A stretch of 34,592 nt of DNA from a bacterium (GCA_016124895.1 WGMU01000055.1:1-34592); one strand, 5' to 3'. Shown: positions 10,778-20,100, counted from the stretch's first letter. The notes: generated from the letters alone by a model not told the origin. Numbers and translations are program-made.

Positions 10778-10793
10778 TTCAGGATGTACGTGA

Positions 10794-10929
10794 TTAAACG
10801 GACAGAACCACTTTCGATTGCCGTAAAAGCACGAAGCGCAAGCGAGTGAGTCAGTTACATCAAACTCACTCGCTTGCGCTTCGTGCTTGTATGGCCGCAC
10901 ATTTCGCCAAAATGGCGTTGTCCAATTAA
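10794..10929. repeat. MITE-like palindromic repeat, family 1, copy B
   Basis: This 136-bp element is the inverted counterpart of copy A. Its reverse complement aligns with 32-166 along its full length, including the TTGGACA ends and the central AGCACGAAGCGCAAGCGAGT arms. The inner inverted repeat is perfect over 25 bp (10827-10851 against 10864-10888) with a 12-nt loop. Most differences from copy A lie in the outer ends and in the loop, while the arms stay paired, which fits selection or recent gene conversion of the hairpin. Confidence 0.8.
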
Positions 10930-10932
10930 GCC

Positions 10933-11062
10933 GGTGGCCGGGGCTGGACTGAGCCTGCGAAGGAAGCCCCGGAACGCTGAAAACAAAGTCCGTGCCGATG
11001 TCCTGGAAAACAGCAACGCGAACCGGGGCTTCGCTCGTTCCTCGCTCCAGCCCCGGCCACCC
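10933..11062. repeat. Palindromic repeat, family 2, copy C
   Basis: The ends form an imperfect inverted repeat: GGTGGCCGGGGCTGGA at 10933-10948 against CTCCAGCCCCGGCCACC at 11045-11061, with AAGGAAGCCCC / GGGGCTTCGCTC further in. The central 50 bases (GAACGCTGAAAACAAAG onwards) are unrelated to the ends and absent from copy D at 13644-13718. It is non-coding and sits just beside repeat B. It could act as a terminator for the convergent genes on either side. Confidence 0.7.
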
Positions 11063-11117
11063 TTTACGTCGCGCCGAAACTCTGCGCGAGTTTCGCTACG
11101 GACGTCAGTCATCCGCG

Positions 11118-13337
11118 CTAATGTGACGCGCCGGCGGCTTCGGCGAGCTGTCTGGCCTGGGCGGCGGAGGTGTCAACGCCGAGTTTCAGCTCGACGGACC
11201 ATTTGCCGTCTTCAGGAACCTCGAACTCCCAGTGCGGGACGACGCAGCAGGCCTGATGGACCATCTCGAAGCCGCCTTCGGACTGACTGACGGTTTCGAT
11301 CGGGAAAGTCCAGATGCCACCGGGCTTTGAAATGTCGAAGCCGACATCGATGCCGAGCCACTCGTCGACCAGGCCGATTCGTTCGACGTGATCGAGATTC
11401 TGTTCCGTTTCCAGGCGACCGAGCCGCTGGCCATCGCCGCCATAGTAGTATCGGTCGTCCGCGCCGGCCGGCAGCCCGGCAAGATTGATCTCAACCGCGA
11501 AGTGCACCGGCAGTCCGGGCGGCATTTCCGAAAGCTCATACCGGACTTCGAGCGTCCCACTGCTCGACACGTCGAGTGACACCATCTTGGCAACCTGAAT
11601 CGTGTACCCGGCAAGCTGGCCTCGGCGAGCCATACAGACTTCGACGTGTTCGCGCGACTTCGTCAGCCGCGTCTGATAAACGCCGGACTGAAAATCGCTG
11701 ACGTGCCCGTTGCCGGCGCGGAAGTCTTCGAGCGACAGGCCGGGATGAATGAAGTGATCAACCAGCGCCTTGCGCGGCCACGAGTCGTAAACGATCTTCT
11801 GATGCAGCCCCTCCTGCTTGCACTTGATCTCTCCCTGAATGCTGGCGGCGTTCAGGCCGGACTGCTCGCTGTCGGGATTCGCTGCCTGAATGATCGCTTC
11901 GTGATAAATCTCAGGCCGACGATTCAGCGTCGCCAGCAGGTTGTGACGAATGCTGCGAACATCAAGTTCGTATAGATGCCCGCCCACAGCCGGCGCGAGA
12001 TACGCGACGAGTCGATCGCCGGCGATCCGCACTTCCTTACGCGCGTCGAAATTGAAGTCGTCCGTGGCGACACTGACCCAGCGGTCATCGCGCGCGGATT
12101 CGGGGACGTCGCCGGAGAGCCGCCGGTCAACGCGTTCGAGAATCGAATCCGCAGCGATCAGGTGGTGATAAATCGCGTGCCGCAGGTGCGGCAGGTAGAG
12201 TCCGCCGAATGCTCCGTGCCAGTACGAGCAGTTGCACTGGCCGCGGTACAACTCGGTGCGGGCCTCGCTGAACTGGTCGGAAAATTCGCGGTCGGCGTCC
12301 CGCTGCTCAAGCTGCGCCAAGCGGTTGCTGATGCCCAGCATCCGCGAATACATCTCGTTCGTTTCGGGATACTTGTTGCGGAAGTTCCGCCAGAAACCAC
12401 CGCGGACGAACGGGGCAAGCAGTGGCCAGTCCGGGTCATCCTGTTCTTTCTTCTTCCGCAGGGTCAGCAGGACTTTCTGCCGCGTGGCAGGCAGAACCCA
12501 CTCGGTCATCTCGCGATAACTGGAATCTGACAGGTAAGTCCGACCGGCGGGCAGGGTATTGTCGACGCATTCGCCCAGCGTCGAGACCTTCAGCCACTCG
12601 GCATTGTCCTGCAGCAACTGAAAGAACTGCCGCAGCCAGCCCTCTTCGTAACACGTTTTGTAAGTCTCGGGCCATGTGCCGAACTTCTCACCGTCGTCAC
12701 CGAAGACCGCGACCGAGTTCGGATTGGCTTCGTAGAGTCCGCGCAGAATCTCGATCGATTTATGGACGTCCTGAAACGGGATCGCGTACCGCAGCGGTTC
12801 GGAGACCGGAAAGATTCTCAGCACGCGGCCTTCGTCCTCGGTCAGGAAGTACGAGGTCAGTTCCTCGGGAGCATGGCCGGCACTGCGGAAGTGCGAATCG
12901 TCGAGCACCGTGTATTCGATACCGGCATCGACAATGTCGCTGGCGAACGACTGCTCCCAGACTCGCTCCGGAACCCACATGCCGCGAACCGTCTGCCCGA
13001 AGTGCTGCTCCAGATATTTCGAGTAGAGCTGAATCTGGCCGATGCGGTCGCGCCGCGGGATGCTCGCCAGAATCGGTTCGTAGAACGGCCCACCGATGAT
13101 TTCGATCTGGCCGCGTTCGATCAGCGAGCGAACCTGGTCGAGGTATTCGGGCTTGTGCGCGACCAGCCACTCAAGCAGGCTGCCCGAATTGTGCAGCGTC
13201 AGGGCCAGGCTGGGAAACTCCGCCAGCAGATCGAGAAACGGCCGGTAGCTGTCGTTCCAGGCCTGCTCGAACACGCCGTCGAAGTTGCCAATGGGCTGAT
13301 GGTTGTGGATGACCAGAGCGAGTCGAAGCTGAGACAC
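11118..13337 (-). CDS. GH57 4-alpha-glucanotransferase / alpha-amylase
   Basis: This 739-residue glycoside hydrolase family 57 enzyme acts on alpha-1,4-glucans such as glycogen or maltodextrins. It opens with LRLALVIHNHQPIGNFD, the typical GH57 first strand. The nucleophile is E124 in MWVPERVWE and the acid/base D214 in VFGDDGEKFG, positions that match Thermococcus litoralis 4-alpha-glucanotransferase (E123, D214) as I recall it. Middle and C-terminal regions look like the accompanying DUF1925 and DUF1926 beta domains. I chose GTG 13337 because AGAGGA lies seven bases upstream and homology starts there; a 70-residue upstream extension to 13547 looks non-coding. No signal peptide is visible, so it is likely cytoplasmic. 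Whether it transfers or hydrolyses cannot be told from sequence. Confidence 0.9.
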   Translation of the reverse strand: MSQLRLALVIHNHQPIGNFDGVFEQAWNDSYRPFLDLLAEFPSLALTLHNSGSLLEWLVAHKPEYLDQVRSLIERGQIEIIGGPFYEPILASIPRRDRIGQIQLYSKYLEQHFGQTVRGMWVPERVWEQSFASDIVDAGIEYTVLDDSHFRSAGHAPEELTSYFLTEDEGRVLRIFPVSEPLRYAIPFQDVHKSIEILRGLYEANPNSVAVFGDDGEKFGTWPETYKTCYEEGWLRQFFQLLQDNAEWLKVSTLGECVDNTLPAGRTYLSDSSYREMTEWVLPATRQKVLLTLRKKKEQDDPDWPLLAPFVRGGFWRNFRNKYPETNEMYSRMLGISNRLAQLEQRDADREFSDQFSEARTELYRGQCNCSYWHGAFGGLYLPHLRHAIYHHLIAADSILERVDRRLSGDVPESARDDRWVSVATDDFNFDARKEVRIAGDRLVAYLAPAVGGHLYELDVRSIRHNLLATLNRRPEIYHEAIIQAANPDSEQSGLNAASIQGEIKCKQEGLHQKIVYDSWPRKALVDHFIHPGLSLEDFRAGNGHVSDFQSGVYQTRLTKSREHVEVCMARRGQLAGYTIQVAKMVSLDVSSSGTLEVRYELSEMPPGLPVHFAVEINLAGLPAGADDRYYYGGDGQRLGRLETEQNLDHVERIGLVDEWLGIDVGFDISKPGGIWTFPIETVSQSEGGFEMVHQACCVVPHWEFEVPEDGKWSVELKLGVDTSAAQARQLAEAAGASH

Positions 13338-13737
13338 AGACACGTCCTCTCTGACGCACAGACTTCCCCAGGTTGGCGCACCGCCACGGCAGTCCAGACG
13401 GCTCGTTGTCCTCGCTGCGTCCGACTGCCGATCGTGCTCAAGCCGGCAACCAGCGCAGTCAGGCGTTCCGAGCTGGAGTGATTTTCCGGCGGCAGTATGT
13501 ACGACGCAGGCGCCATCGTCAGCAGAACCCGCGGAATGTTCACTCAAAACGAGCGGAACAACTGACGGAAGATCGCTTCAGTTTGCCTGCAACGCGCAGT
13601 CCGGATGACGCAACGCACTTTCCTGATCAGTCAGAACTGCGACGGGTGGAGGGGCTGGACTGAGCTTGCGAAGGAAGCCTCAGAGTTTCGCTCGTACCTC
13701 GCTCCACCCCGGCCACCCATCCGAAATCAATCGGACG
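13338..13737. other. Gene-free gap between frr and GH57 gene
   Basis: This 400-bp stretch holds repeat D (13644-13718) and otherwise no supported gene. Open frames here extend the GH57 gene upstream or run antisense and have no domain. The GH57 promoter should lie around 13340-13640; I do not see a convincing motif. Confidence 0.6.
13644..13718. repeat. Palindromic repeat, family 2, copy D
   Basis: A 75-bp short version of repeat C. GGGTGGAGGGGCTGGACTG at 13644-13662 and GCTTGCGAAGGAAGCCT match copy C, as does the right side (TTTCGCTCGTACCTCGCTCC, then CCCCGGCCACCC). The two halves fold back on each other. It lies 19 bp beyond the frr stop codon, so its hairpin probably ends or protects the pyrH-frr transcript. 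Confidence 0.7.
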
Positions 13738-14298
13738 CTACTCGTCCATAATCTGCTTTTCTTTCTCCGCCGCCGCGTCATTGACCTTTGTCTCGTAGGT
13801 CTTCGTCAGGTTCTGGACCTCGTCTTTGACTGTGTCACGCTCGTCTTCAGACAGAATCTTGTCCTTCTGCGACTGGTCAGCGTGCTTGTTCGCGTCACGG
13901 CGGATGTTGCGGATTGAAACTCGCGCCTTCTCAGCGAACTCTTTGATACGCGAAACGAGCTGACGGCGGCGTTCGGTCGACAGTGCCGGCACGTTCAAGC
14001 GGATCAGCCGGCCGTCGGACATCGGAGCGAGACCGACATCGCTGGCCTGAATGGCTTTGACGATATCGTTCATCGTGCCGTTATCGAACGGGCGAATGAC
14101 GATCTGCTGTGGTTCGGGGACCGAGATATTCGCGATCTGCTTCAGCGGCGTCTGCGAGCCGTAATAGTCAACGCGGATCGAATCGACGAGCCCCGTCGTG
14201 GCCCGCCCCGTCCGCAGGCCGGATAGGTCATTGGTAAAAACCTCAACCGCCTTCTCCATACGTTCTTCTGCGTCGAGAAGAATCTCGTCCTGATCCAT
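13738..14298 (-). CDS. frr: Ribosome recycling factor
   Basis: RRF of 186 residues, the usual length. With EF-G and IF3 it splits post-termination 70S complexes. The sequence shows the conserved GLRTGRATTGLVDSIRVDYYG near residue 28, VPEPQQIVIRPFD near 64, and the coiled KARVSIRNIRRDANKH helix near 124. ATG 14298 follows GAGGA by seven bases; an in-frame upstream extension to 14433 lacks homology. It is the last gene of the rpsB-tsf-pyrH-frr cluster, an order conserved across bacteria, and lies 259 bp after pyrH. Repeat D follows the stop. Confidence 0.97.
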   Translation of the reverse strand: MDQDEILLDAEERMEKAVEVFTNDLSGLRTGRATTGLVDSIRVDYYGSQTPLKQIANISVPEPQQIVIRPFDNGTMNDIVKAIQASDVGLAPMSDGRLIRLNVPALSTERRRQLVSRIKEFAEKARVSIRNIRRDANKHADQSQKDKILSEDERDTVKDEVQNLTKTYETKVNDAAAEKEKQIMDE

Positions 14299-14557
14299 TA
14301 CGAAGTCCTCAGTTCTGACTGAACTCGATGTCTGGTGATCTTTAGAACGAATGACCGAAATCCGTCGAGTCGTCGCGAAACCTGCAATGAGTTTCGGCTC
14401 GACATTGTTGCCGAGCATCCGGGCGACTTTCACTACGGAGATTCGTCAGTCGCTTTGGTGACTTGCCGAGCGAAACGGAGCTGTAATGAGGTCTCCCCGG
14501 TCGCGGGATTCTGACAGGTGACGCCACGTGGCTCAATCGGTACGTTCCGGGGCGTTA

Positions 14558-15295
14558 TTAAGCACCCCCAACGCGCGTCCCGATCGGCTCGCCAGTGATG
14601 ACGCGTTCCAGATTGCCCGGCTTCTGATAGTTGAACACGACAATCGGGATGTTCTGCTCCATGCAGTGGTGAATCGCCTGAGCGTCCATCACTTTCAGAT
14701 CATGCCGCAGAACATCCTGAAACGAGATCGTTGCGTAACGCTCCGCGTGCGGGTTCTTTTCGGGATCGTCCGAGTAAACCCCATCGACGCGCGTTGCCTT
14801 CAGCACGACGTCGGCTTCGATCTCGCGTGCCCGGAGCGCGGCGGCCGTATCCGTCGTCACAAAGGGACCGCCCGTTCCAGCCGCGAGGATTACGACGCGT
14901 CCCTTCTCGAGATGCCGCACGCAGCGGCGGCGGATGAATGGCTCGGCAACACCTTCCATCCGGATCGCGGTCTGCAGGCGAGTCGGCACGCCGGCGTTTT
15001 CCAGAGCGTCCTGCAGCGCGAGCCCGTTGATCACGGTCGCAAGCATTCCCATGTAGTGAGCCGTCGGGGCTTTGATCGACGCGCTGACGGCGGCGAAGTC
15101 ACGTCCGCGGAGAATGTTGCCGCCGCCGCAGACGATCGCGAGCTGCACACCGGAATCGTGAATCCGCTTGATCTGCGACGAGACGCTGGAGACTTCCGCC
15201 ATCGTGATGCCGGACTCGCCAGCACGGCAGAAACTGTTTCCGCTCAACTTGAGCAGAACACGCTTGTAAACAGGGGAGACGCCAGATTCCGACAT
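14558..15295 (-). CDS. pyrH: UMP kinase
   Basis: Bacterial UMP kinase of 245 residues, of the amino acid kinase fold, phosphorylates UMP to UDP in pyrimidine nucleotide synthesis as a hexamer. Visible motifs are [13 protein letters not shown] at residues 10-22, [31 protein letters not shown], and the ATP-site stretch [22 protein letters not shown]. The C-terminal [24 protein letters not shown] is diagnostic. ATG 15295 follows AGGAAAG. A terminator hairpin lies between tsf and this gene, so it may depend on readthrough or on its own promoter. Confidence 0.97.
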   Translation of the reverse strand: MSESGVSPVYKRVLLKLSGNSFCRAGESGITMAEVSSVSSQIKRIHDSGVQLAIVCGGGNILRGRDFAAVSASIKAPTAHYMGMLATVINGLALQDALENAGVPTRLQTAIRMEGVAEPFIRRRCVRHLEKGRVVILAAGTGGPFVTTDTAAALRAREIEADVVLKATRVDGVYSDDPEKNPHAERYATISFQDVLRHDLKVMDAQAIHHCMEQNIPIVVFNYQKPGNLERVITGEPIGTRVGGA

Positions 15296-15376
15296 GTCTT
15301 TCCTTCCAGAAGCAACCTGTCCCGATGCTCCGCACCGGAACCTCATTTGGCGTGGAAGAGTAGCGACTCAACAAAA

Positions 15377-15408
15377 CGAGGGACAGGAGTGATGACTCCT
15401 GTCCCTCG
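15377..15408 (-). terminator. Intrinsic terminator between tsf and pyrH
   Basis: A perfect 14-bp GC-rich stem (CGAGGGACAGGAGT at 15377-15390 against ACTCCTGTCCCTCG at 15395-15408) closes a 4-nt loop. Read on the minus strand, the stem is followed at once by TTTTGTTG, the layout of a Rho-independent terminator. It lies 54 bp after the tsf stop and 81 bp before pyrH. No T-run follows it on the plus strand, so its direction is clear. Partial readthrough would set the ratio of rpsB-tsf to pyrH-frr expression. Confidence 0.82.
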
Positions 15409-15462
15409 CAGTTGGCTCTCAGTTGTTCGTCCCGGATGTGTAATGCGTTTCCGAGAGTTGTC

Positions 15463-16296
15463 TCAGTTGCCGAGCACCCAGCGGGTGAAGCCTTTGGCGG
15501 TGTAGCCGGCTTCTGCCAGTGCCTGACTGACGGTCTTCGAGTCATCCTTCGCGAACGCCTGGTACGTCAGGACGCCCTGCTCGTCGAAGAACTTCTTCAT
15601 CTGACCGTCGACGATCTTCTCGACGATGTTGTCCGGCTTGCCGGAGGCTTTCGCCTCTTCAGTCAGGCGGGCGCGTTCAGCCGCAACGGCTGCCGCATCC
15701 AGTTCTTCCGGATGACAGCAGGCCGGCGAAAGCGCGGCAATGTGCATGGCGACGTCGCGCAGCACATCGAGCTTTCCCGAATCACCGTCCGCCTGAAAAA
15801 GCACACCCTTCTTGCCGTCATGGTGAACGTAACCCTGAACGGGACCTTCAACGCGAGCCACTCGGGCGACGACGATCTTCTCGCGAATCTGGTTCGTCAT
15901 GTCTTCCCAGCACTGCTGCAGCGTCTTGCCTTCCGCTCCTGGAGCCGGCTGGCCGAGCAGTTCTTCCGGAGTTGCCGCGCCAGGACCGTTCAGAAGCTGC
16001 TCAGCGCACTGCTTCGCGAACCTCTGCAGATCTTCACCAGTCGCCACCGGAGCCGATTCGCACTGAACTTCGACCATCGCAGCCAGCGACGCATCGTCGT
16101 TGATCAGAATTGCGATCGTGCCTTCGGTGGTCGCGTTGTCGGCTCGATTGAGCTGAATCTTCTTGAATTGCTCACGCAGAATTTCGATGGCTTTTTCTTC
16201 GTTTCCGTCTGCTTCCACGAGGGCCTTCTTGCAGTCCATCATCGGCAGATTGGTCTTTTCACGGAGTGCCTTCACGGCGGCGGCACTGACTGACAT
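15463..16296 (-). CDS. tsf: Elongation factor Ts
   Basis: EF-Ts of 277 residues is the nucleotide exchange factor that recycles EF-Tu-GDP. The UBA-like N-terminus reads [19 protein letters not shown], followed by the signature family stretch [13 protein letters not shown]. The two core dimerisation subdomains follow, with [26 protein letters not shown] near residue 136, and the C-terminal [18 protein letters not shown] is typical. ATG 16296 has AAGGA seven bases upstream. It follows rpsB by 172 bp and is itself followed by the terminator at 15377-15408. Confidence 0.97.
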   Translation of the reverse strand: MSVSAAAVKALREKTNLPMMDCKKALVEADGNEEKAIEILREQFKKIQLNRADNATTEGTIAILINDDASLAAMVEVQCESAPVATGEDLQRFAKQCAEQLLNGPGAATPEELLGQPAPGAEGKTLQQCWEDMTNQIREKIVVARVARVEGPVQGYVHHDGKKGVLFQADGDSGKLDVLRDVAMHIAALSPACCHPEELDAAAVAAERARLTEEAKASGKPDNIVEKIVDGQMKKFFDEQGVLTYQAFAKDDSKTVSQALAEAGYTAKGFTRWVLGN

Positions 16297-16468
16297 GGGC
16301 CTGTCCTTATTTCTGTAGTGACTGAGTGATTGAAAGCCGAAGCTGTGATCGAACTCGCCGATGGCGGGACCGCAGATTCAGCCGGCACACCGAACATCCG
16401 TGTCCGGTTGCGGTAGAAAAACTGGAGCAGCCCGGCCGAACGACTGGTCGCCCGCCGGACGTTGTGGA

Positions 16469-17209
16469 TTAAAGACTGGGAACCGCTTTCGGCTCTTCGG
16501 TAACCGGAGCGGCTTCCTTCTGCGGAATCGCCGATCTGCCCTCAATGATCGAGTCGGCAAGCTGGCTCAGAATCAGGCGAATCGAGCGGATGCTGTCATC
16601 ATTGCCCGGAATCGGCAGGTCGACGTCGTCAGGATTCGAGTCCGTATCGATCAGCGAGACAATCTTGACGCCCATCAGCCGGCATTCGGCAATGGCGTTT
16701 TTCTCGGCTTTGGGGTCCACAATGACAACCGCTTCCGGAATGCGATTCATATGGCGGATACCTTCAAGGTTCCGCTTGATCTTCTTGAATTCCCGACGCA
16801 ACGTCGACTGTCGCTTCTTGGAGTACTGAGCGAGTTCGCCGCTCTCTTCAAGCTGCTCCAGCTCGTCATAGCGTTTCAACCGGCTGCGCACCGTCCGAAA
16901 GTTGGTCAGCGTGCCGCCGAGCCAGCGTTCGGAAACCCACGGCATTCCACAGGCCTGAGCAGCTTCGATGATCGGCTCAGCCGCCTGCCGCTTCGTTCCC
17001 ACGAAAACGATCAGGCTGCCCTGCGAGCTGACCTTCTTCAGATACTGCTGCGCCCGCATCAGACCACGAACGGTCTCTTTGATATCAATAATGTGAATCA
17101 GATTGCGGCGGCCATAAATGTACGGTCGCATCTTCGGATTCCAGCGACTGGTTCGGTGCCCGAAATGCACGCCCGCTTCGAGCAGGTCCTTCACATTGAT
17201 CTGAGCCAT
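16469..17209 (-). CDS. rpsB: 30S ribosomal protein S2
   Basis: Ribosomal protein S2 of 246 residues. It shows [25 protein letters not shown] at the N-terminus, [36 protein letters not shown] near residue 110, and [34 protein letters not shown] 17209 follows a near-perfect ribosome site (AAGGAGG); an upstream extension to 17302 has no homology. It is the first gene of the rpsB-tsf-pyrH-frr cluster and is transcribed away from aroB. The C-terminal tail (about 235-246, [15 protein letters not shown]) is a short variable extension. Confidence 0.97.
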   Translation of the reverse strand: MAQINVKDLLEAGVHFGHRTSRWNPKMRPYIYGRRNLIHIIDIKETVRGLMRAQQYLKKVSSQGSLIVFVGTKRQAAEPIIEAAQACGMPWVSERWLGGTLTNFRTVRSRLKRYDELEQLEESGELAQYSKKRQSTLRREFKKIKRNLEGIRHMNRIPEAVVIVDPKAEKNAIAECRLMGVKIVSLIDTDSNPDDVDLPIPGNDDSIRSIRLILSQLADSIIEGRSAIPQKEAAPVTEEPKAVPSL

Positions 17210-17642
17210 CAAGGCCTCCTTCATCAAGCCGTTGTCCGGCCACGACAGAATGGGGTCGCGTGTGCACACTTCGTCCGGGAGACCGGTGAACGGCTCTCCC
17301 ACTCCAACCGCATCGACAGATCGAAACAGCGAGCAGAAGCGTTGAGAACATCACACAGAGACGACGATTCTCCGCCCGCACGGGCGAATAGAAGCGGCGG
17401 ATGCTAGCGGCCTGCGGGCACGGATTCAAACAACGCCTCACGCTCGAATCGGTTACCCCAAATGCGTTGCCCGAAAATCGTCGTGTGAAATTCGTTCCGT
17501 CCCAGAGAGCCTTCCAGCGGATTTCAGCCAGCCGCGATTCTCATCGTCGCTGCTGGCGACTTCCGTTCCGTTCTACTCCCCTCGGAACCGAACTACAGTC
17601 CGCAGCCAGCGACCTCCCGATCTCACCAACCGGATTCTCGAC
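17210..17642. other. Divergent control region between rpsB and aroB
   Basis: This 433-bp stretch has no supported gene. It should hold the promoters of both rpsB (minus) and aroB (plus). The rpsB leader contains a small GC-rich palindrome, CGCCCGCACGGGCG at 17373-17386. Apart from the candidate promoter at 17401-17429 I see no clear motif. Confidence 0.55.
17401..17429 (-). promoter_or_regulatory. Candidate sigma-70-type promoter for rpsB-tsf
   Basis: On the minus strand TTGAAT (17429-17424) and TAGCAT (17406-17401) are separated by exactly 17 bases, each matching the consensus hexamers at four of six positions. It would give an rpsB leader of about 190 nt, long enough for the S2 autoregulation known in other bacteria. 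This is inference from spacing only. Confidence 0.3.
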
Positions 17643-18803
17643 GTGACGCATCCCGAACCATCCTCGGCCACCGACCAGCTCGCTGACTCCATCACCGTTC
17701 ATGTGAACCTGGCCGAGCGGAGCTACGACATCCTGATTGCCAGCGACTCGCTCAGTTGCGTCGCCCCAACTGCCGAAAGCTGGTACATGCAGCGTTTTCC
17801 GAGCAAAGACGGGCAGCGGTCGGCTCTCGTGGTCACGGACCGGAACGTCGCGAATCATGCGGAAACAGTGCTCAGCAGCTTGGTTGACGCCGGCTGGAAG
17901 GCAGAGCTGGAGCAGCTCGAACCCGGCGAAACGACGAAATCGCTCGACGTCATTTCGCGACTGTACGACTGCCTGGTCGCAATGAAGGCAGACCGGAAAA
18001 CAGCGGTCATCGCGGTTGGCGGCGGTGTCATCGGTGACTCAGCCGGCTTCCTTGCAGCGACATACGGTCGCGGTGTTCCGTTCATCCAGGTGCCAACGAC
18101 CCTGCTGGCCGATGTCGACAGCTCGGTCGGCGGCAAGGTCGGCATTAACCACCCCGCGGCGAAGAACCTGATCGGCGCCTTCTATCAGCCGCTTGGCGTC
18201 TGCATCGATACATCCGTACTGACGACGCTGCCCGAACGCGACTATCTCAGCGGTATGGCCGAAGTCGTCAAGTACGGCGTGATTCTCGACGCCGACTTCT
18301 TCGGCTATCTCGAACAGAACATCGCCGGCCTGAAATCCCGCGACCCCGGCGTACTGCGACACATCATCGCGCGAAGCTGCCAGTTGAAGGCAGACGTCGT
18401 CGAGCAGGACGAATACGAACGGACGGGCCTGCGAGCGGTCCTGAACTACGGCCACACATTCGCGCACGCGTTCGAGGCTCTGGCCGGCTACGGCGAACTG
18501 CTGCACGGCGAGGCGGTTTCGATCGGGATGCTCTACGCAAGCCGGCTGGCCGAAAAACGCGGCCTGATCGATGCTGATGTGACCGCCCGGCAGCGAACTC
18601 TGATCGAATCGCTCGGCATGATTTCGCGACTCCCGCCAGGCAGCGATTTCACGGCAGACGCAATTCTCGACAAGATGAAACTGGATAAGAAAACCGTCGC
18701 CGGCCAGCTCCGCTTCGTCCTGCCGACGCAAATGGGGCATGTCGAGACGTTTGGTGACGTCCCGGAATCCGACGTGCGAGCGGTTCTGGCCGAACTGGCC
18801 TGA
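17643..18803 (+). CDS. aroB: 3-dehydroquinate synthase
   Basis: This 386-residue enzyme converts DAHP to 3-dehydroquinate, the second step of the shikimate pathway, using NAD and a divalent metal. Key blocks are IAVGGGVIGDSAGFLAATYGRG (nucleotide binding, near residue 121), PTTLLADVDSSVGGKVGINHPAAKNLIGAFYQP (near 152), LSGMAEVVKYG, and the metal ligands in LNYGHTFAHAFEAL and HGEAVSIGM. The start is GTG 17643 with only a weak ribosome site, so the exact N-terminus is uncertain within a few codons. The first 15 residues are probably a variable extension. Confidence 0.95.
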   Translation: MTHPEPSSATDQLADSITVHVNLAERSYDILIASDSLSCVAPTAESWYMQRFPSKDGQRSALVVTDRNVANHAETVLSSLVDAGWKAELEQLEPGETTKSLDVISRLYDCLVAMKADRKTAVIAVGGGVIGDSAGFLAATYGRGVPFIQVPTTLLADVDSSVGGKVGINHPAAKNLIGAFYQPLGVCIDTSVLTTLPERDYLSGMAEVVKYGVILDADFFGYLEQNIAGLKSRDPGVLRHIIARSCQLKADVVEQDEYERTGLRAVLNYGHTFAHAFEALAGYGELLHGEAVSIGMLYASRLAEKRGLIDADVTARQRTLIESLGMISRLPPGSDFTADAILDKMKLDKKTVAGQLRFVLPTQMGHVETFGDVPESDVRAVLAELA

Positions 18804-19071
18804 CCAGCGACCTGCTCACGAAATCCGCGACGATCCCAACTTACGAAGCTCGCCACACTGGCACTTTTTGCCATCGTCACTCGCAAAAGAAGCAGCTATC
18901 CTGGGCAGTTCTTCGAGAACTGACAGATACCGAGCCGACAGACCGGAGAAAATGGCGATTCAAACATCAGACTGCTTGACCATTTGCCTGCAGTCTGCGC
19001 ACACTTCGCCGCGCACGGACGCTTTCTGATTCGGGCCGGCAGCTCACTCGCGATTCAGATCAGCATCGAAA

Positions 19072-20100
19072 ATGTCTCAGGCACTCGACGGAATGATCGG
19101 CATTGGCCCTGCGATGAGCGAGGTCTATCGAATGACGCGGCTTGTCGCGCCGACGCCGACTACTGTGCTTGTCACTGGCGAGACCGGGACCGGCAAGGAG
19201 CTGATCGCGCGGGCGATTCACGAACTCAGTCCGCGAGCGTCCGGCCCGTTCGTCCGCGTTAACTGCGGAGCCCTCAGCGAGAGCCTGCTTGAAAGCGAGC
19301 TGTTCGGTCACGTGAAGGGAGCCTTCACCAGTGCTCATGAAAACCGCACCGGACGGTTCGAGGCCGCGCACGGCGGCACGATCTTCCTCGACGAGATCAA
19401 CTCGGTCAGCTACACGCTGCAGGTCAAGCTGCTCCGTGTCCTGCAGGAACATGAGTTCGAACGGGTTGGTGACACCCGGACGATTTCGGTCGACTGCCGC
19501 ATCGTTGCCGCGACGAACTGCGACCTGCTCGATGAAATTGAAAACGGTACGTTCCGCGAAGACCTTTATTACCGCCTGAACGTCGTCCCGATCTACCTGC
19601 CGCCGCTGCGGGAGCGGACCGACGACATACCGGACCTGCTCGATTTCTTCGTCGCTCACTACGCGAAGCTGGCCGGACGCCCCGTCCCAACGATCGCAAA
19701 GGAAACGGTCAAGGCCCTGCAGAGTTATTCCTGGCCGGGCAACGTCCGCGAGTTGCAGAATTACGCTGAACGAGCACTCGTGCTGATCCAGAACGGCGAG
19801 TTCACTCCCGACCTGCTGCCGCCACACGTCCGCGGCCTCGCTCCGGTCCGCATCGGCCGACACCGTTCAGGCGGGGCAGAGAAGACGGCGGAAGAACTGG
19901 TCACAATCGGTCTGACCGAGTTTCAGGACGACCCGAAGCCTTACGAACGAATCGTCTCGCTGGTCGAACGAGAGCTGCTCGCCCAGATGCTGCGCCAGTG
20001 CCAGGGCGTGCAGATCAAGGCCGCGGAACGTCTCGGCATCAACCGCAACACGCTGCACAAGAAGGTCACCGACTACGGCCTCGACAGCGAAAGCCGGTAG
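19072..20100 (+). CDS. Sigma-54-dependent activator without receiver domain
   Basis: A 342-residue bacterial enhancer-binding protein. The AAA+ domain starts almost at the N-terminus, so no receiver, GAF or PAS domain is present. Walker A is GETGTGKE (36-43), Walker B is GGTIFLDEI, and the sigma-54-contacting loop at 83-88 reads GAFTSA instead of the usual GAFTGA. Further blocks are [32 protein letters not shown] and [17 protein letters not shown] Fis-type helix-turn-helix closes the protein ([23 protein letters not shown]). It likely activates sigma-54 promoters; with no sensor domain, control would come from its own expression or from a partner protein. ATG 19072 has a weak ribosome site. 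Targets are not visible. Confidence 0.92.
   Translation: MSQALDGMIGIGPAMSEVYRMTRLVAPTPTTVLVTGETGTGKELIARAIHELSPRASGPFVRVNCGALSESLLESELFGHVKGAFTSAHENRTGRFEAAHGGTIFLDEINSVSYTLQVKLLRVLQEHEFERVGDTRTISVDCRIVAATNCDLLDEIENGTFREDLYYRLNVVPIYLPPLRERTDDIPDLLDFFVAHYAKLAGRPVPTIAKETVKALQSYSWPGNVRELQNYAERALVLIQNGEFTPDLLPPHVRGLAPVRIGRHRSGGAEKTAEELVTIGLTEFQDDPKPYERIVSLVERELLAQMLRQCQGVQIKAAERLGINRNTLHKKVTDYGLDSESR

Larger units (their letters stand above)
10778..11117. other. Intergenic region filled by two palindromic repeats
   Basis: This stretch between the convergent cyclase and GH57 genes holds no gene. It is almost wholly made of MITE-like repeat B (10794-10929) and, 3 bp later, repeat C (10933-11062). 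The strong hairpins probably serve both genes as transcription ends. An open minus-strand frame running from here across the cyclase gene is an artefact. Confidence 0.75.

Noticed and set aside
9968-10900. 310-codon minus-strand open frame opposite the cyclase gene
   Set aside because: It runs antisense over a clear cyclase gene and through repeat B; its start is the translated repeat. Long antisense frames are expected at this GC content.
13338-13547. 70-residue N-terminal extension of the GH57 gene
   Set aside because: Homology to GH57 starts at LRLALVIHNHQP, and a good ribosome site precedes GTG 13337. The extension is Cys/Arg-rich and unlike a coding segment.
18859-18871. TGGCAC...TTGC, like a sigma-54 promoter upstream of the sigma-54 activator
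   Set aside because: The GG and GC are 8 bases apart instead of the required 10. The sequence is better read as a small palindrome, TGGCA...TGCCA.
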